Below are positions 16,111 to 23,583 of a DNA stretch of 45,368 nt, piece after piece (positions within the stretch are counted from its first letter, which is position 1; each line of letters starts with the position of its first letter). The stretch is taken from assembly GCF_019890635.1 (NCBI RefSeq), contig NZ_JAIOAB010000061.1, positions 1-45,368 of the forward strand, written 5' to 3'. Source of the stretch: Streptomyces sennicomposti (GTDB taxonomy: Bacteria > Actinomycetota > Actinomycetes > Streptomycetales > Streptomycetaceae). The notes under the pieces were generated by a model, which was not told where the DNA came from, made no database searches, and was given only the letters and a program-made list of their open reading frames with translations. The translations under genes were made by a program, and so were the position numbers.

Positions 16111-16130
16111 AAGTTACCGCTTAGTAATTT
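16111..16130. promoter_or_regulatory. Candidate operator upstream of the Fe-S oxidoreductase
   Basis: Inverted repeat AAnTTAC-N6-GTAAnTT is centred 34 bp before the ATG of the next gene, between a possible -10 (TAGTCT at 16091) and the ribosome site. The architecture suits a TetR- or GntR-type repressor, for example one controlling fatty acid degradation. The regulator is not identified. The rest of 15903-16110 holds no visible gene. Confidence 0.5.
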
Positions 16131-16154
16131 CGAGGCCGCCTCACAGGAGCCCCA

Positions 16155-18428
16155 ATGCAACTCGCCGCGATCATCGTGTCGCTGGTCCTGATCGTGGTCG
16201 GCGTGGCACTGTTCGGCCGCGCCGTCTGGCAGATCTACCGGTATCTGCGGCTCGGCCAGTCCGTGCCCGCCGGCACCCGGACCGACGAACCCGTGCAGCG
16301 CACCGTCACCGTGGTCAAGGAGTTCCTCGGCCACACCCGGATGAACCGCTGGGGCGTCGTGGGCGTGGCGCACTGGTTCGTGGCGGTGGGCTTCTTCACC
16401 CTGCTACTGACGATCGTCAACGCCATCGGACAGCTGTTCAAGGCCGACTGGATCCTGCCGATCATCGGCGAGTGGGCGCCGTACAACGTCTACGTCGAGT
16501 TCATCGGCACGATGACGATCATCGGCATCCTGGTCCTCATCGCGATCCGCCAGCTGAGCCACCCGCGCGTCCCGGGCCGCAAGTCCCGCTTCGCCGGCTC
16601 GAACTTCGGCCAGGCCTACTTCGTCGAGACGGTCATCCTCGTCGTCGGCGTCTGCATCTTCATGCTGCACGCCCTGGAGGGCGCCCAGCACCACGTGGAC
16701 GAGTACGAGGCGTCGTTCTTCCTCTCCTACCCGGTGGTCTCCTGGCTGCGGGGCATGGACGTCTCCACGCTGCAGAACCTCACCTACTTCTTCGCCGGCC
16801 TGAAGATCGCGACCTCGTTCATCTGGATGATCACGGTCGCCCTGAAGACCGACATGGGTGTGGCCTGGCACCGCTTCCTGGCCTTCCCGAACATCTGGTT
16901 CAAACGCGAGGCGGACGGCGGCACGGCGCTCGGCGCGCTGCAGCCGATGACCTCGGGCGGCAAGGCGATCGACTTCACCGACCCGGGCGAGGACGACGTG
17001 TTCGGCGTCTCCCAGGTCGAGCAGTTCTCCTGGAAGGGCCTGCTGGACTTCTCCACCTGCACCGAGTGCGGCCGCTGCCAGTCGCAGTGCCCCGCGTGGA
17101 ACACCGGCAAGCCGCTCTCCCCCAAGCTCCTGATCATGTCCCTGCGCGACCACGCGCACGCCAAGGCCCCCTACCTGCTGGCCGGCGGCGGCAAGACCAT
17201 GGAGGGCGAGGAGAAGGCGTCCGAGGAGCAGCTGGCCGGCGTGCCCGCCGCCGCCCTCGCCGAGGCCGAGCGCCCGCTGATCGGCACCGCCGAGGAGAAC
17301 GGCGTCATCGACCCCGACGTGCTGTGGTCGTGCACGACGTGCGGCGCGTGTGTGGAGCAGTGCCCGGTGGACATCGAGCACGTGGACCACATCGTGGACA
17401 TGCGCCGCTACCAGGTGATGATCGAGTCGGCGTTCCCGTCCGAGGCGGGCACGATGCTCAAGAACCTGGAGAAGAAGGGCAACCCCTGGGGCCTGGCCAA
17501 GAAGCAGCGCCTGGAGTGGACCAAGGAGGTCGACTTCGAGGTCCCGGTCGTCGGCAAGGACATCGAGGACCTCTCCGAGGTCGAGTACCTGTACTGGGTC
17601 GGCTGCGCCGGCGCGCTGGAGGACCGGGCGAAGAAGACCACGAAGGCCTTCGCCGAGCTGCTGCACATCGCGGGCGTCAAGTTCGCGATCATGGGCGGCG
17701 ACGAGAAGTGCACCGGCGACTCCGCCCGCCGCCTGGGCAACGAGCCCCTGTTCCAGGAACTCGGCATGGAGAACGTGGCCGCGCTGAACATGGCGTTCGG
17801 CGAGGACGACGAGGACCCGGCGACCAGGAAGCCCAAGTCGGCCAAGAAGATCGTCGCGACCTGCCCGCACTGCCTCAACACCATCGGCAACGAGTACCCG
17901 CAGCTCGGCGGCGACTACGAGGTCATCCACCACACCCAGCTGCTCCAGCACCTGGTGGACGAGGGCAAGCTCGTCCCGGTCACCCCGGTCGAGGGCATCA
18001 TCACCTACCACGACCCCTGCTACCTGGGCCGCCACAACAAGATCTACACCCCGCCGCGGGAGATCATCGGCAAGGTCCCGGGCCTCAGGAACGAGGAGAT
18101 GCACCGCCACAAGGAACGCGGCTTCTGCTGCGGCGCCGGCGGCGCCCGGATGTGGATGGAGGAGCGGATCGGCAAGCGCATCAACAACGAGCGCGTCGAC
18201 GAAGCCCTGTCGTTGAACCCGGACATCGTCTCCACCGCCTGCCCGTTCTGCCTGGTCATGCTCACCGACTCCGTCAACGGCAAGAAGAACGACGGCAAGG
18301 CCAAGGAGTCCATCCAGGTCGTGGACGTCGCCCAGCTGCTGCTGGACTCCGTCAAGACCCCGGTGGACGAGCCCCCGGCGGGCGAGGCGGACAGCGAGTC
18401 CGCCCCGGAGCCGGAGCCGGTGAAGTAA
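16155..18428 (+). CDS. EtfD-like membrane Fe-S oxidoreductase (electron-transfer flavoprotein:quinone route)
   Basis: The 757-residue protein has five to six N-terminal membrane segments resembling nitrate reductase gamma/HdrE. Two 4Fe-4S ferredoxin motifs follow (CTECGRCQSQCP and CTTCGACVEQCP), then two CCG domains of the HdrB/GlpC type (YWVGCAGALE, CPHCLNTIGNEY, DPCYLGRHNK, GFCCGAGGARMW). This layout is that of mycobacterial Rv0338c/EtfD, which passes electrons from reduced ETF in fatty acid beta-oxidation to menaquinone. The ATG at 16155 has AGGAG eight bases upstream. The Glu/Pro-rich C-terminal tail is probably disordered. It is monocistronic, followed by a strong terminator. The specific ETF role is inferred from family knowledge. 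Confidence 0.85.
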   Translation: MQLAAIIVSLVLIVVGVALFGRAVWQIYRYLRLGQSVPAGTRTDEPVQRTVTVVKEFLGHTRMNRWGVVGVAHWFVAVGFFTLLLTIVNAIGQLFKADWILPIIGEWAPYNVYVEFIGTMTIIGILVLIAIRQLSHPRVPGRKSRFAGSNFGQAYFVETVILVVGVCIFMLHALEGAQHHVDEYEASFFLSYPVVSWLRGMDVSTLQNLTYFFAGLKIATSFIWMITVALKTDMGVAWHRFLAFPNIWFKREADGGTALGALQPMTSGGKAIDFTDPGEDDVFGVSQVEQFSWKGLLDFSTCTECGRCQSQCPAWNTGKPLSPKLLIMSLRDHAHAKAPYLLAGGGKTMEGEEKASEEQLAGVPAAALAEAERPLIGTAEENGVIDPDVLWSCTTCGACVEQCPVDIEHVDHIVDMRRYQVMIESAFPSEAGTMLKNLEKKGNPWGLAKKQRLEWTKEVDFEVPVVGKDIEDLSEVEYLYWVGCAGALEDRAKKTTKAFAELLHIAGVKFAIMGGDEKCTGDSARRLGNEPLFQELGMENVAALNMAFGEDDEDPATRKPKSAKKIVATCPHCLNTIGNEYPQLGGDYEVIHHTQLLQHLVDEGKLVPVTPVEGIITYHDPCYLGRHNKIYTPPREIIGKVPGLRNEEMHRHKERGFCCGAGGARMWMEERIGKRINNERVDEALSLNPDIVSTACPFCLVMLTDSVNGKKNDGKAKESIQVVDVAQLLLDSVKTPVDEPPAGEADSESAPEPEPVK

Positions 18429-18447
18429 CGGCTCCCCGCGCGTGAAC

Positions 18448-18489
18448 GACGCCCCCGGCCCGTAGGACTTCCTACGGGCCGGGGGCGTC
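18448..18489 (+). terminator. Strong terminator after the EtfD-like gene
   Basis: A 19-bp perfect stem (left arm GACGCCCCCGGCCCGTAGG) with the 4-base loop ACTT starts 20 bp after the stop. Three short degenerate copies of a GGGGGCGTCTTxGTGCGG element follow up to about 18540. No gene is seen in 18490-18600. Confidence 0.92.
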
Positions 18490-18600
18490 TTGGTGCGGAC
18501 CGGGGGCGTCTTCGTGCGGGCCGGGGATGTCTTCGTGCGCCCGCCGGTAGCGGACGCGTCGGAGGCGAACCCGGCAGCCGGGCGAACCCGGCAGCCGGGG

Positions 18601-18933
18601 TCAGGCGCCCTTGGGGGCCGCCTGCTGGACCACCTCGAAGGACCAGAGGGTGGAGCCGGTGGCCGCGGGCCGCTGCGGCTGGCCGCCGCCCTCTCCGCCG
18701 CCGCCGTGGTGCGCGGCCTTCATCGGCCCCTCCATCCAGGCCTGGAAGGACTCCTCGTCCCGCCAGCGGGTGTAGACGAGGTAGGTGTCGGTGCCCTCGA
18801 CGGGACGCAGCAGCTCGAACCACTCGAACCCGTCGGAGTTCTCCACGGCGTGCGCACGGGAGGCGAAGCGCTTCTCCAGCGTCTCCCGCTGCTCGGCCGG
18901 CACGGTCAGCACATTGATCTTGACTACGCTCAT
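18601..18933 (-). CDS. MhuD/IsdG-like heme-degrading monooxygenase
   Basis: The 110-residue antibiotic-biosynthesis-monooxygenase (ABM) fold protein closely follows the pattern of Mycobacterium MhuD: SVVKINVLTVPA, KRFASRAHAVENSDGF, LLRPVEGTDTYLVYTRW, SFQAWMEGPMKAAHH. Counting from the ATG at 18933, the MhuD-equivalent heme pocket residues Asn7, Trp66 and His75 are all in place. It would cleave heme to release iron in the cytosol. The His/Gly-rich loop after His75 is longer than in MhuD. An alternative ATG at 18942 adds three residues; the ribosome site is poor for both. No iron-regulatory site was recognised. Confidence 0.88.
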   Translation of the reverse strand: MSVVKINVLTVPAEQRETLEKRFASRAHAVENSDGFEWFELLRPVEGTDTYLVYTRWRDEESFQAWMEGPMKAAHHGGGGEGGGQPQRPAATGSTLWSFEVVQQAAPKGA

Positions 18934-19144
18934 GCTCCCCATCCTGCCCGCTGTCCGCCGCGCTGTCCGGCAGGTACGGGAGTGGCGTAGGGGAGCCGTG
19001 GGGGGCGGCGTACGGGAAACATGGGGGGACGTGCGGGAGGTCGTACGGGAGGCCCCTTAGGGGATGTCACAGCTCGGCCGCAAAGCCGGGCGCGAACCCC
19101 CGGCCCAGGCACGTCACTCCGCGCGACCGGGTACGTTCGAGGGC

Positions 19145-20149
19145 GTGGCTGGATTCAGGAACGGACGCGGCGGACGGGACGACCGTGCCCCGCAAGCGCG
19201 CCCCCAACAACCCCCGTACGGGCAGCAGAGCCCCCCGGGCTCCCCGCCGTACGGCTATCCGCCGGCGTCGTCGCAGCCGTACCCGCAGCAGCAACCGCAG
19301 CACGGCCGGCCGCACTACGCGGGCGGCGGACCGGGCGCGGGCCAGGGCGGCGGCGCGGGCGGCTGGCCCCCGGTGAACGGCGGACCGGCCGGTCCCGGCG
19401 GGCACGGCGGCGGATACGGCGGCCAGGGCGGCTACGGCGGTCACGGCGAGCCGGAGTACTTCGGCGACGGCGGCGCGCAGCCGCACGGCGGCGCCGACCC
19501 GTACGCGGCCGACAACCCGGGGCACACCCAGGCGTTCGCGATCGGCGAGGACCCGTATTCGCAGGGCGAGACCTACCAGGCGGGCTCGGCCCCGGCCGGC
19601 CCGATCGGCCCCCGGCTGCACTGGAAGGACCTGCTGCGCGGCATCGTCCTGTCCCCGCAGCAGACGTTCCTGCAGATGCGCGACTACACGATGTGGGGCC
19701 CGGCCCTCATCGTGACGTTCGTCTACGGCCTGCTGGCGGTCTTCGGCTTCGACGGCGCCCGCAAGGACGCGATCAACGCCACCCTGTCCAACGCCATCCC
19801 GATCGTGCTGATCACGGCCGTGGCCATGATGATCAGCGCCTTCGTCCTGGGCGTGGTCACCCACACCCTGGCCCGCCAGCTGGGCGGCGACGGCGCCTGG
19901 CAGCCCACGGTCGGCCTGTCCATGCTGATCATGTCCCTCACGGACGCGCCGCGCCTGATCGTGGCGATGTTCGCGGGCGGCGACGCGGGCTTCGTCCAGG
20001 TGCTCGGCTGGGCCACGTGGGTGGCGGGCGGCGTCCTGCTGACGCTGATGGTGAGCAAGTCGCACGACCTGCCGTGGCCGAAGGCGCTGGGGGCGTCGGC
20101 GATCCAGCTGATCGCGCTGCTGTCGATCGTGAAGCTGGGAACGTTCTAG
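19145..20149 (+). CDS. Yip1-family membrane protein with Pro/Gly/Tyr-rich N-terminus
   Basis: The protein has 334 residues. The first ~145 are low-complexity Pro/Gln/Gly/Tyr/His repeats (QPYPQQQPQHGRPHY and similar), presumably cytosolic and disordered. The rest has about five transmembrane segments with the Yip1 opening motif LHWKDLLRGIVLSPQQTFLQ, then MWGPALIVTFVYGLLAVFGF. The GTG at 19145 follows CGAGGGC and gives VAGFRNGRGG, which is preferred over the ORF beginning at 19064. Function of bacterial Yip1 proteins is unknown. Upstream, 18943-19144 is a G-rich tract of short GTACGGGA-type repeats. Confidence 0.8.
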   Translation: MAGFRNGRGGRDDRAPQARPQQPPYGQQSPPGSPPYGYPPASSQPYPQQQPQHGRPHYAGGGPGAGQGGGAGGWPPVNGGPAGPGGHGGGYGGQGGYGGHGEPEYFGDGGAQPHGGADPYAADNPGHTQAFAIGEDPYSQGETYQAGSAPAGPIGPRLHWKDLLRGIVLSPQQTFLQMRDYTMWGPALIVTFVYGLLAVFGFDGARKDAINATLSNAIPIVLITAVAMMISAFVLGVVTHTLARQLGGDGAWQPTVGLSMLIMSLTDAPRLIVAMFAGGDAGFVQVLGWATWVAGGVLLTLMVSKSHDLPWPKALGASAIQLIALLSIVKLGTF

Positions 20150-20167
20150 AGATTCCGAGGTTCCATG

Positions 20168-20213
20168 GACGTGCGGAAGGGGGCCGGCTACAGCCGGCCC
20201 CCTCCCGCACGTC
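20168..20213. terminator. Bidirectional terminator between convergent genes
   Basis: A long hairpin with outer arms GACGTGCGG/CCGCACGTC, a 2-base bulge on each side, inner arms GGGGGCCGGC/GCCGGCCCCC and a 4-base loop lies between the stops at 20149 (plus) and 20227 (minus). Confidence 0.92.
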
Positions 20214-20226
20214 AGGCCTCCGCCGC

Positions 20227-20724
20227 TCAGGCGTCGAGAACCTGCCCCGACCGCTTGACCACGGGCGGCTCGACGGACCACGGGAAGTTGATCCAGTCGT
20301 CGGTGCGCTTCCAGACGTACTCGCACTTCACCAGCGAGTGGGACTTCTCGTAGACGACGGCGCTGCGCACCTCGGCGACGGTGTCGAGGCAGAAGTCGCG
20401 GACCAGCTTGAGGGTCTTGCCGGTGTCGGCGACGTCGTCGGTGATCAGGACCTTCTTGTCGGAGAAGTCGATCACGTTCGGGACGGGCGCGAGCATGACG
20501 GGCATCTCCAGCGTCGTGCCGACGCCGGTGTAGAACTCCACGTTCACCAGGTGGATGTTCTTGCAGTCCAGGGCGTAGGCGAGGCCGCCGGCGACGAAGA
20601 CGCCGCCGCGCGCGATGCTGAGGACGATGTCGGGCTCGTAGCCGTCGTCGGCGATGGTCTGCGCGAGTTCGCGCACCGCGGCGCCGAACCGCTCGTAGGT
20701 GAGGTTCTCTCGTACGTCGCTCAT
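20227..20724 (-). CDS. Phosphoribosyltransferase (xanthine/hypoxanthine type)
   Basis: The 165-residue type I PRTase starts MSDVRENLTYERFGAAVREL. It has the PRPP-binding motif VLITDDVADTGKTLKLV and the early SIARGGVFVAGGLAYALD loop. The family salvages purine bases using PRPP in the cytoplasm; the exact base is uncertain. The ATG at 20724 was chosen over the longer open frame because it gives the normal N-terminus. It sits 14 bp after dcd on the same strand, so the two nucleotide-metabolism genes probably form an operon. Confidence 0.9.
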   Translation of the reverse strand: MSDVRENLTYERFGAAVRELAQTIADDGYEPDIVLSIARGGVFVAGGLAYALDCKNIHLVNVEFYTGVGTTLEMPVMLAPVPNVIDFSDKKVLITDDVADTGKTLKLVRDFCLDTVAEVRSAVVYEKSHSLVKCEYVWKRTDDWINFPWSVEPPVVKRSGQVLDA

Positions 20725-20738
20725 GTCGGTGGTGCCCC

Positions 20739-21314
20739 TCAGACCTGGGTCCGGTGGAAGTTGAGATAGGACCGCGAGGCGGTGGGCCCGCGCTGCCCCT
20801 GGTAACGGGAGCCGTAGCGCTCGCTGCCGTACGGCGCCTCGGCGGGCGAGCTGAGCCGGAACATGCACAGCTGGCCGATCTTCATGCCCGGCCAGAGCTT
20901 GATCGGCAGCGTGGCGAGGTTCGACAGCTCCAGGGTGACGTGCCCGGAGAAACCGGGGTCGATGAAGCCGGCGGTGGAGTGCGTGACGAGCCCGAGCCGC
21001 CCGAGCGAGCTCTTGCCCTCCAGCCGGGAGGCGAGGTCGTCGGGGAGGGTGATGACCTCGTAGGTGCTGGCGAGGACGAACTCGCCGGGATGCAGGATGA
21101 ACGGTTCGTCGCCGTCCGGCTCCACGAGCCGGGTGAGGTCCGCCTGCTCGACCGAGGGGTCGATGTGCGGGTAGCGGTGGTTCTCGAACACCCGGAAGTA
21201 GCGGTCGAGGCGCACGTCGATGCTGGACGGCTGCACCATGGATTCGTCGAAGGGATCGATCCGTACCCGCCCGGATTCGATCTCGGCCCGGATGTCCTTG
21301 TCTGAGAGAAGCAC
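20739..21314 (-). CDS. dcd: dCTP deaminase
   Basis: The 191-residue enzyme converts dCTP to dUTP, feeding thymidylate synthesis. Family motifs are MLLSDKDIRAEIESGRVRID, FILHPGEFVLASTYEVITLP, the catalytic-loop region RLEGKSSLGRLGLVTHSTAG and GFIDPGFSGHVTLELSN. The GTG at 21314 gives the standard N-terminus and the family's usual length. The ribosome site is weak (CGGGG). Confidence 0.96.
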   Translation of the reverse strand: MLLSDKDIRAEIESGRVRIDPFDESMVQPSSIDVRLDRYFRVFENHRYPHIDPSVEQADLTRLVEPDGDEPFILHPGEFVLASTYEVITLPDDLASRLEGKSSLGRLGLVTHSTAGFIDPGFSGHVTLELSNLATLPIKLWPGMKIGQLCMFRLSSPAEAPYGSERYGSRYQGQRGPTASRSYLNFHRTQV

Positions 21315-21418
21315 GCCCCGAGGATACGCAAGGCGCGCGGAGCCCCCACAATCAGGACGACTCCACGCGCCGCGATCTGCCGCTGCCGCTGCGGGTGATC
21401 TTCCGCTGCCGCTGCTCC

Positions 21419-21577
21419 CTAGCGCCTCTCGAGGGTCACCGGCACCGCGCTGCGGAGCCGGGCACACCGAGGACACCTCACGAGCCGGCCGGGTCCGAGC
21501 CGCTCGGCCTGCTGCATCGGGAACGAAGCGGTGCTGAACACGTGCCCTTCGGCACAACGGACGACGGTGCGCTCCAT
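21419..21577 (-). CDS. Small zinc-ribbon protein
   Basis: The 52-residue protein MERTVVRCAEGHVFSTASF has one Cys...His pair near the N-terminus and CPRC near the C-terminus, suggesting a single zinc ribbon. The ATG at 21577 has GAGGGC upstream. It lies between dcd and tRNA-Gly. No function is known. The flanks 21315-21418 and 21578-21857 show no other gene; the latter carries a likely tRNA -10 box TACAGT at 21815. Confidence 0.65.
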   Translation of the reverse strand: MERTVVRCAEGHVFSTASFPMQQAERLGPGRLVRCPRCARLRSAVPVTLERR

Positions 21578-21857
21578 CAAGCCCTCAAGTCCCTTCCCCA
21601 GAACCCCGCCCGGCCTCTGCCGCCGGGCGGCAAAAGCACACAGTACGGGATCAAAGAGACGGTCCTCCAGGCGGCACTCCGCCCCCTGGGCAACGCCCCG
21701 CCGACGGCCCACGTTACGCCCCAACTCATCCCGCCCGCACCGCGGATGCCCTCCGGGCGCGCCCCGAAACGCCCCTTGGCCCCACGGCTCGGACACCGGG
21801 GGCCAGGGATGAGGTACAGTGAGCGAGCGCCGCAGATCGACTCGGTCGGCGGATGAC

Positions 21858-21928
21858 GCGGGTGTAGTTTAATGGTAGAACATCAGCTTCCCAAGCTGAG
21901 AGCGCGAGTTCGATTCTCGTCACCCGCT
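21858..21928 (+). tRNA. tRNA-Gly (anticodon CCC)
   Basis: The 7-bp acceptor stem GCGGGTG/CACCCGC, the D-arm GTTTAATGGTAGAAC, the anticodon stem TCAGC/GCTGA with loop TTCCCAA (anticodon CCC), and the T-arm GCGAGTTCGATTCTCGT form a complete cloverleaf. No CCA is encoded. Its 3' part is the left attachment site of the island. Confidence 0.95.
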
Positions 21929-21931
21929 CTT
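21885..21931 (+). repeat. attL: 47-bp tRNA-Gly 3' end
   Basis: From the anticodon stem to four bases past the acceptor stem, this segment is identical to 29458-29504. The base before and the base after differ between the copies, so the repeat is exactly 47 bp. This is the signature of tyrosine-recombinase integration into a tRNA gene. Confidence 0.93.
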
Positions 21932-21937
21932 TTTTGA

Positions 21938-21960
21938 GGCCCAGGTCATTGACCTGGGCC
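21938..21960 (+). terminator. tRNA-Gly terminator (island copy)
   Basis: A 10-bp stem GGCCCAGGTC/GACCTGGGCC with loop ATT follows a T-run directly after the tRNA. A related hairpin follows the right att copy. Confidence 0.88.
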
Positions 21961-22047
21961 TTGTTCGTTTCCCGGACTGACCCGGACTGACTGAGGAACG
22001 AGGTGTCACATCGGACGCCATTGGCTATTCGATGGTGTGCGCCGCCC

Positions 22048-22485
22048 TCACTCCCGCCAGGCATGGGCCATCACGAAGGAGACGGCTGTTCCTCCGAAGC
22101 GGCTCGGCCCGGAGTCCCAGGACTCGGCGATAGAGTCGACCAGGAGCAGTCCGCGCCCGTGCGCGTCGTCCGCGTCCGGCCGGCGGAGACGCACATTCGC
22201 CGGAAATCCGGGGTTGTGCACCTCCACCCGCAGCGAGGTCCCCTCCCGGAACCACTCCACCCGTACGAGCCCCTCCTCGTCCGACCGTCCGTAGCAGATC
22301 GCGTTGGTCACCAGCTCCGAGATCATCAGCGTGCAGTCGTCGACCGAGCAGAGCGGGTTGTACGGGGCGATGAACTTGCGGAACCAGCGCCGGGCCCTGG
22401 GTACGGACTCCGGCGTCGGCTGCAAGGTCATCGCCCCGAGCCTCGGCGAGTCTTCGCAGGGGTAGAGGTCGATCATGTACGTCAT
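22048..22485 (-). CDS. Serine-kinase-like ATP-binding protein (HATPase_c, RsbW/SpoIIAB type)
   Basis: The 145-residue GHKL ATPase has the N-box DDCTLMISELVTNAICYGRS, the G1-like EVHNPGFPAN and the G2 box HGRGLLLVDSIAESWDSGP. This family contains anti-sigma factors and stand-alone regulatory kinases; Streptomyces has many orphans. The ATG at 22485 has AAGGAG nine bases upstream. It follows the CxxC miniprotein gene by six bases and is probably in its operon, downstream of the GntR operators. No sigma factor or anti-anti-sigma gene is adjacent. Confidence 0.85.
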   Translation of the reverse strand: MTYMIDLYPCEDSPRLGAMTLQPTPESVPRARRWFRKFIAPYNPLCSVDDCTLMISELVTNAICYGRSDEEGLVRVEWFREGTSLRVEVHNPGFPANVRLRRPDADDAHGRGLLLVDSIAESWDSGPSRFGGTAVSFVMAHAWRE

Positions 22486-22491
22486 CCGTGC

Positions 22492-22665
22492 TCACTCCTT
22501 GCCGCTGCCGTCGCAGTCGAGGCAGCGCCGTTTCGATGTGGCACGAGTCCGGTCATCGGCCGTGGCCAGAGCCACCGCCGTGCGCGAACCAACGCGTTTC
22601 CAGCCGCGCCCCCGGCATCCCCGGCAAGCTAAGCGCGTGCCCTGATCCGGCCGCTGACCCGTCAC
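22492..22665 (-). CDS. CxxC miniprotein (DnaJ-zinc-finger-like)
   Basis: The 57-residue protein has two motifs, CRGCRGRGW and CLDCDGSG, resembling single CxxCxGxG units of the DnaJ zinc finger, and probably binds one zinc. The GTG at 22665 (VTGQRPDQGT) has AGAAGGGGG upstream; a longer frame to 22761 would cover the operators. Similar miniproteins are common in Streptomyces integrative elements as I recall, but function is unknown. Confidence 0.65.
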   Translation of the reverse strand: MTGQRPDQGTRLACRGCRGRGWKRVGSRTAVALATADDRTRATSKRRCLDCDGSGKE

Positions 22666-22684
22666 GCCGTGCCCCCTTCTCCAG

Positions 22685-22700
22685 AGTGGCCTTAGCCACT
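22685..22700. promoter_or_regulatory. Candidate GntR operator 1
   Basis: Perfect inverted repeat AGTGGC-CTTA-GCCACT lies 20 bp upstream of the miniprotein start. The same half-sites recur at 22709 and in the GntR/DUF1152 intergenic region. Confidence 0.75.
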
Positions 22701-22708
22701 TACTGGAT

Positions 22709-22724
22709 GGTGGCATTAGCCACT
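22709..22724. promoter_or_regulatory. Candidate GntR operator 2
   Basis: GGTGGC-ATTA-GCCACT has the same layout as operator 1 with one mismatch, 24 bp further upstream. The pair would place two dimers, about two helical turns apart, over the promoter of the miniprotein-HATPase operon. Confidence 0.72.
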
Positions 22725-22761
22725 TTGGCCGCGCAAGCCGTTCGCGCGAAGTGACCTGCAA

Positions 22762-23502
22762 TCAGGTGAGGGGGTAACCCTGCTCGAACGCCCAGCGACG
22801 CGGCGGATAGGTGGCCTCGGCGAACTCCAGCGGCCGGTCCTGGAGGTCATAGACCACGTGATGGACGACCAACACGGCCGATCCAGCGCCCAGTTGCAGG
22901 TCCGAGGCCTCCTCCTCGGTGGCGCCTCGGGCGCACATACGGTCCTCGGCGTAACTGCCCTTGCGCCCTGTCATCGTCTCGACGTACATCAGGGTCCCCT
23001 CCTGGATGCGCTCAGGCTCCATGAGCCTGGGCGCACGCTGACCGACGTCAGGCGCGAACCAGGAAGTGGACAGGGTGATCGGACCGTCCTGATTGTTGGT
23101 CACTCGTCGGCGGTGCACCGCCCGACGGTCCCTCGTCAGCCCCAGGGCCTCGGCGACGTGATCGGGCGCGTCCAGCCAGCCGGCAGACGTGATGACCGCG
23201 TACTCGCCGGGGGTGTAGATCTTCCCGGTCTGGCGAGCGCGGCCGTACAACTCCCGTGCTCGCCGGTTCACTTCGAGACTGCGCACGTAGGTACCCGAGC
23301 CCTGGCGCTTCTCGACGAGCCCCTGATGGCTCAACGCCTCCAGCGACCGGGCCGCCGTGGGCCGGGACACCTTCCAGTCTGCAGCCAGCTGCCGTTCCGA
23401 GGGAACTTCGTCCCCTGCCCGTAGGTCGCCTCGAAGGATCTGATCGCGAATGTAGTGGGCGATCTGGAGATACTTCGGTTGAGCCTCCTCGATCTGCGGC
23501 AT
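22762..23502 (-). CDS. GntR/HutC-family regulator (KorSA-like)
   Basis: The 246-residue regulator has an N-terminal winged helix (PKYLQIAHYIRDQILRGDLR, then EVPSERQLAADWKVSRPTAA, RSLEALSHQGLVEKRQGSGT) and a C-terminal UTRA ligand-binding domain (residues ~90-240). Members such as KorSA of pSAM2 repress integrative-element genes. The ATG at 23502 has GAGGAGGG. Repeated AGTGGC/GCCACT elements flank the gene on both sides, so autoregulation and control of both neighbours are likely. It is divergent from the DUF1152-like gene. Confidence 0.9.
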   Translation of the reverse strand: MPQIEEAQPKYLQIAHYIRDQILRGDLRAGDEVPSERQLAADWKVSRPTAARSLEALSHQGLVEKRQGSGTYVRSLEVNRRARELYGRARQTGKIYTPGEYAVITSAGWLDAPDHVAEALGLTRDRRAVHRRRVTNNQDGPITLSTSWFAPDVGQRAPRLMEPERIQEGTLMYVETMTGRKGSYAEDRMCARGATEEEASDLQLGAGSAVLVVHHVVYDLQDRPLEFAEATYPPRRWAFEQGYPLT

Positions 23503-23518
23503 GGGCCCTCCTCGTCCA

Positions 23519-23555
23519 AGTGGCTATGGCCTCTGGCCACTATAGGGTGAGTGGC
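23519..23555. promoter_or_regulatory. GntR half-site cluster in the divergent promoter region
   Basis: AGTGGC at 23519-23524, GCCACT at 23536-23541 and AGTGGC at 23550-23555 lie between the divergent starts (23502 and 23584). They match the half-sites of the two operators on the other side of the regulator gene. Confidence 0.68.
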
Positions 23556-23583
23556 TAGGCCCTCAGCCCGTAATGTTGAGCAC

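Noticed and set aside
21578..21796. Upstream extension of the zinc-ribbon ORF (125 residues)
   Set aside because: Extension is low-complexity; the ATG at 21577 has a ribosome site and gives a compact cysteine-containing protein.
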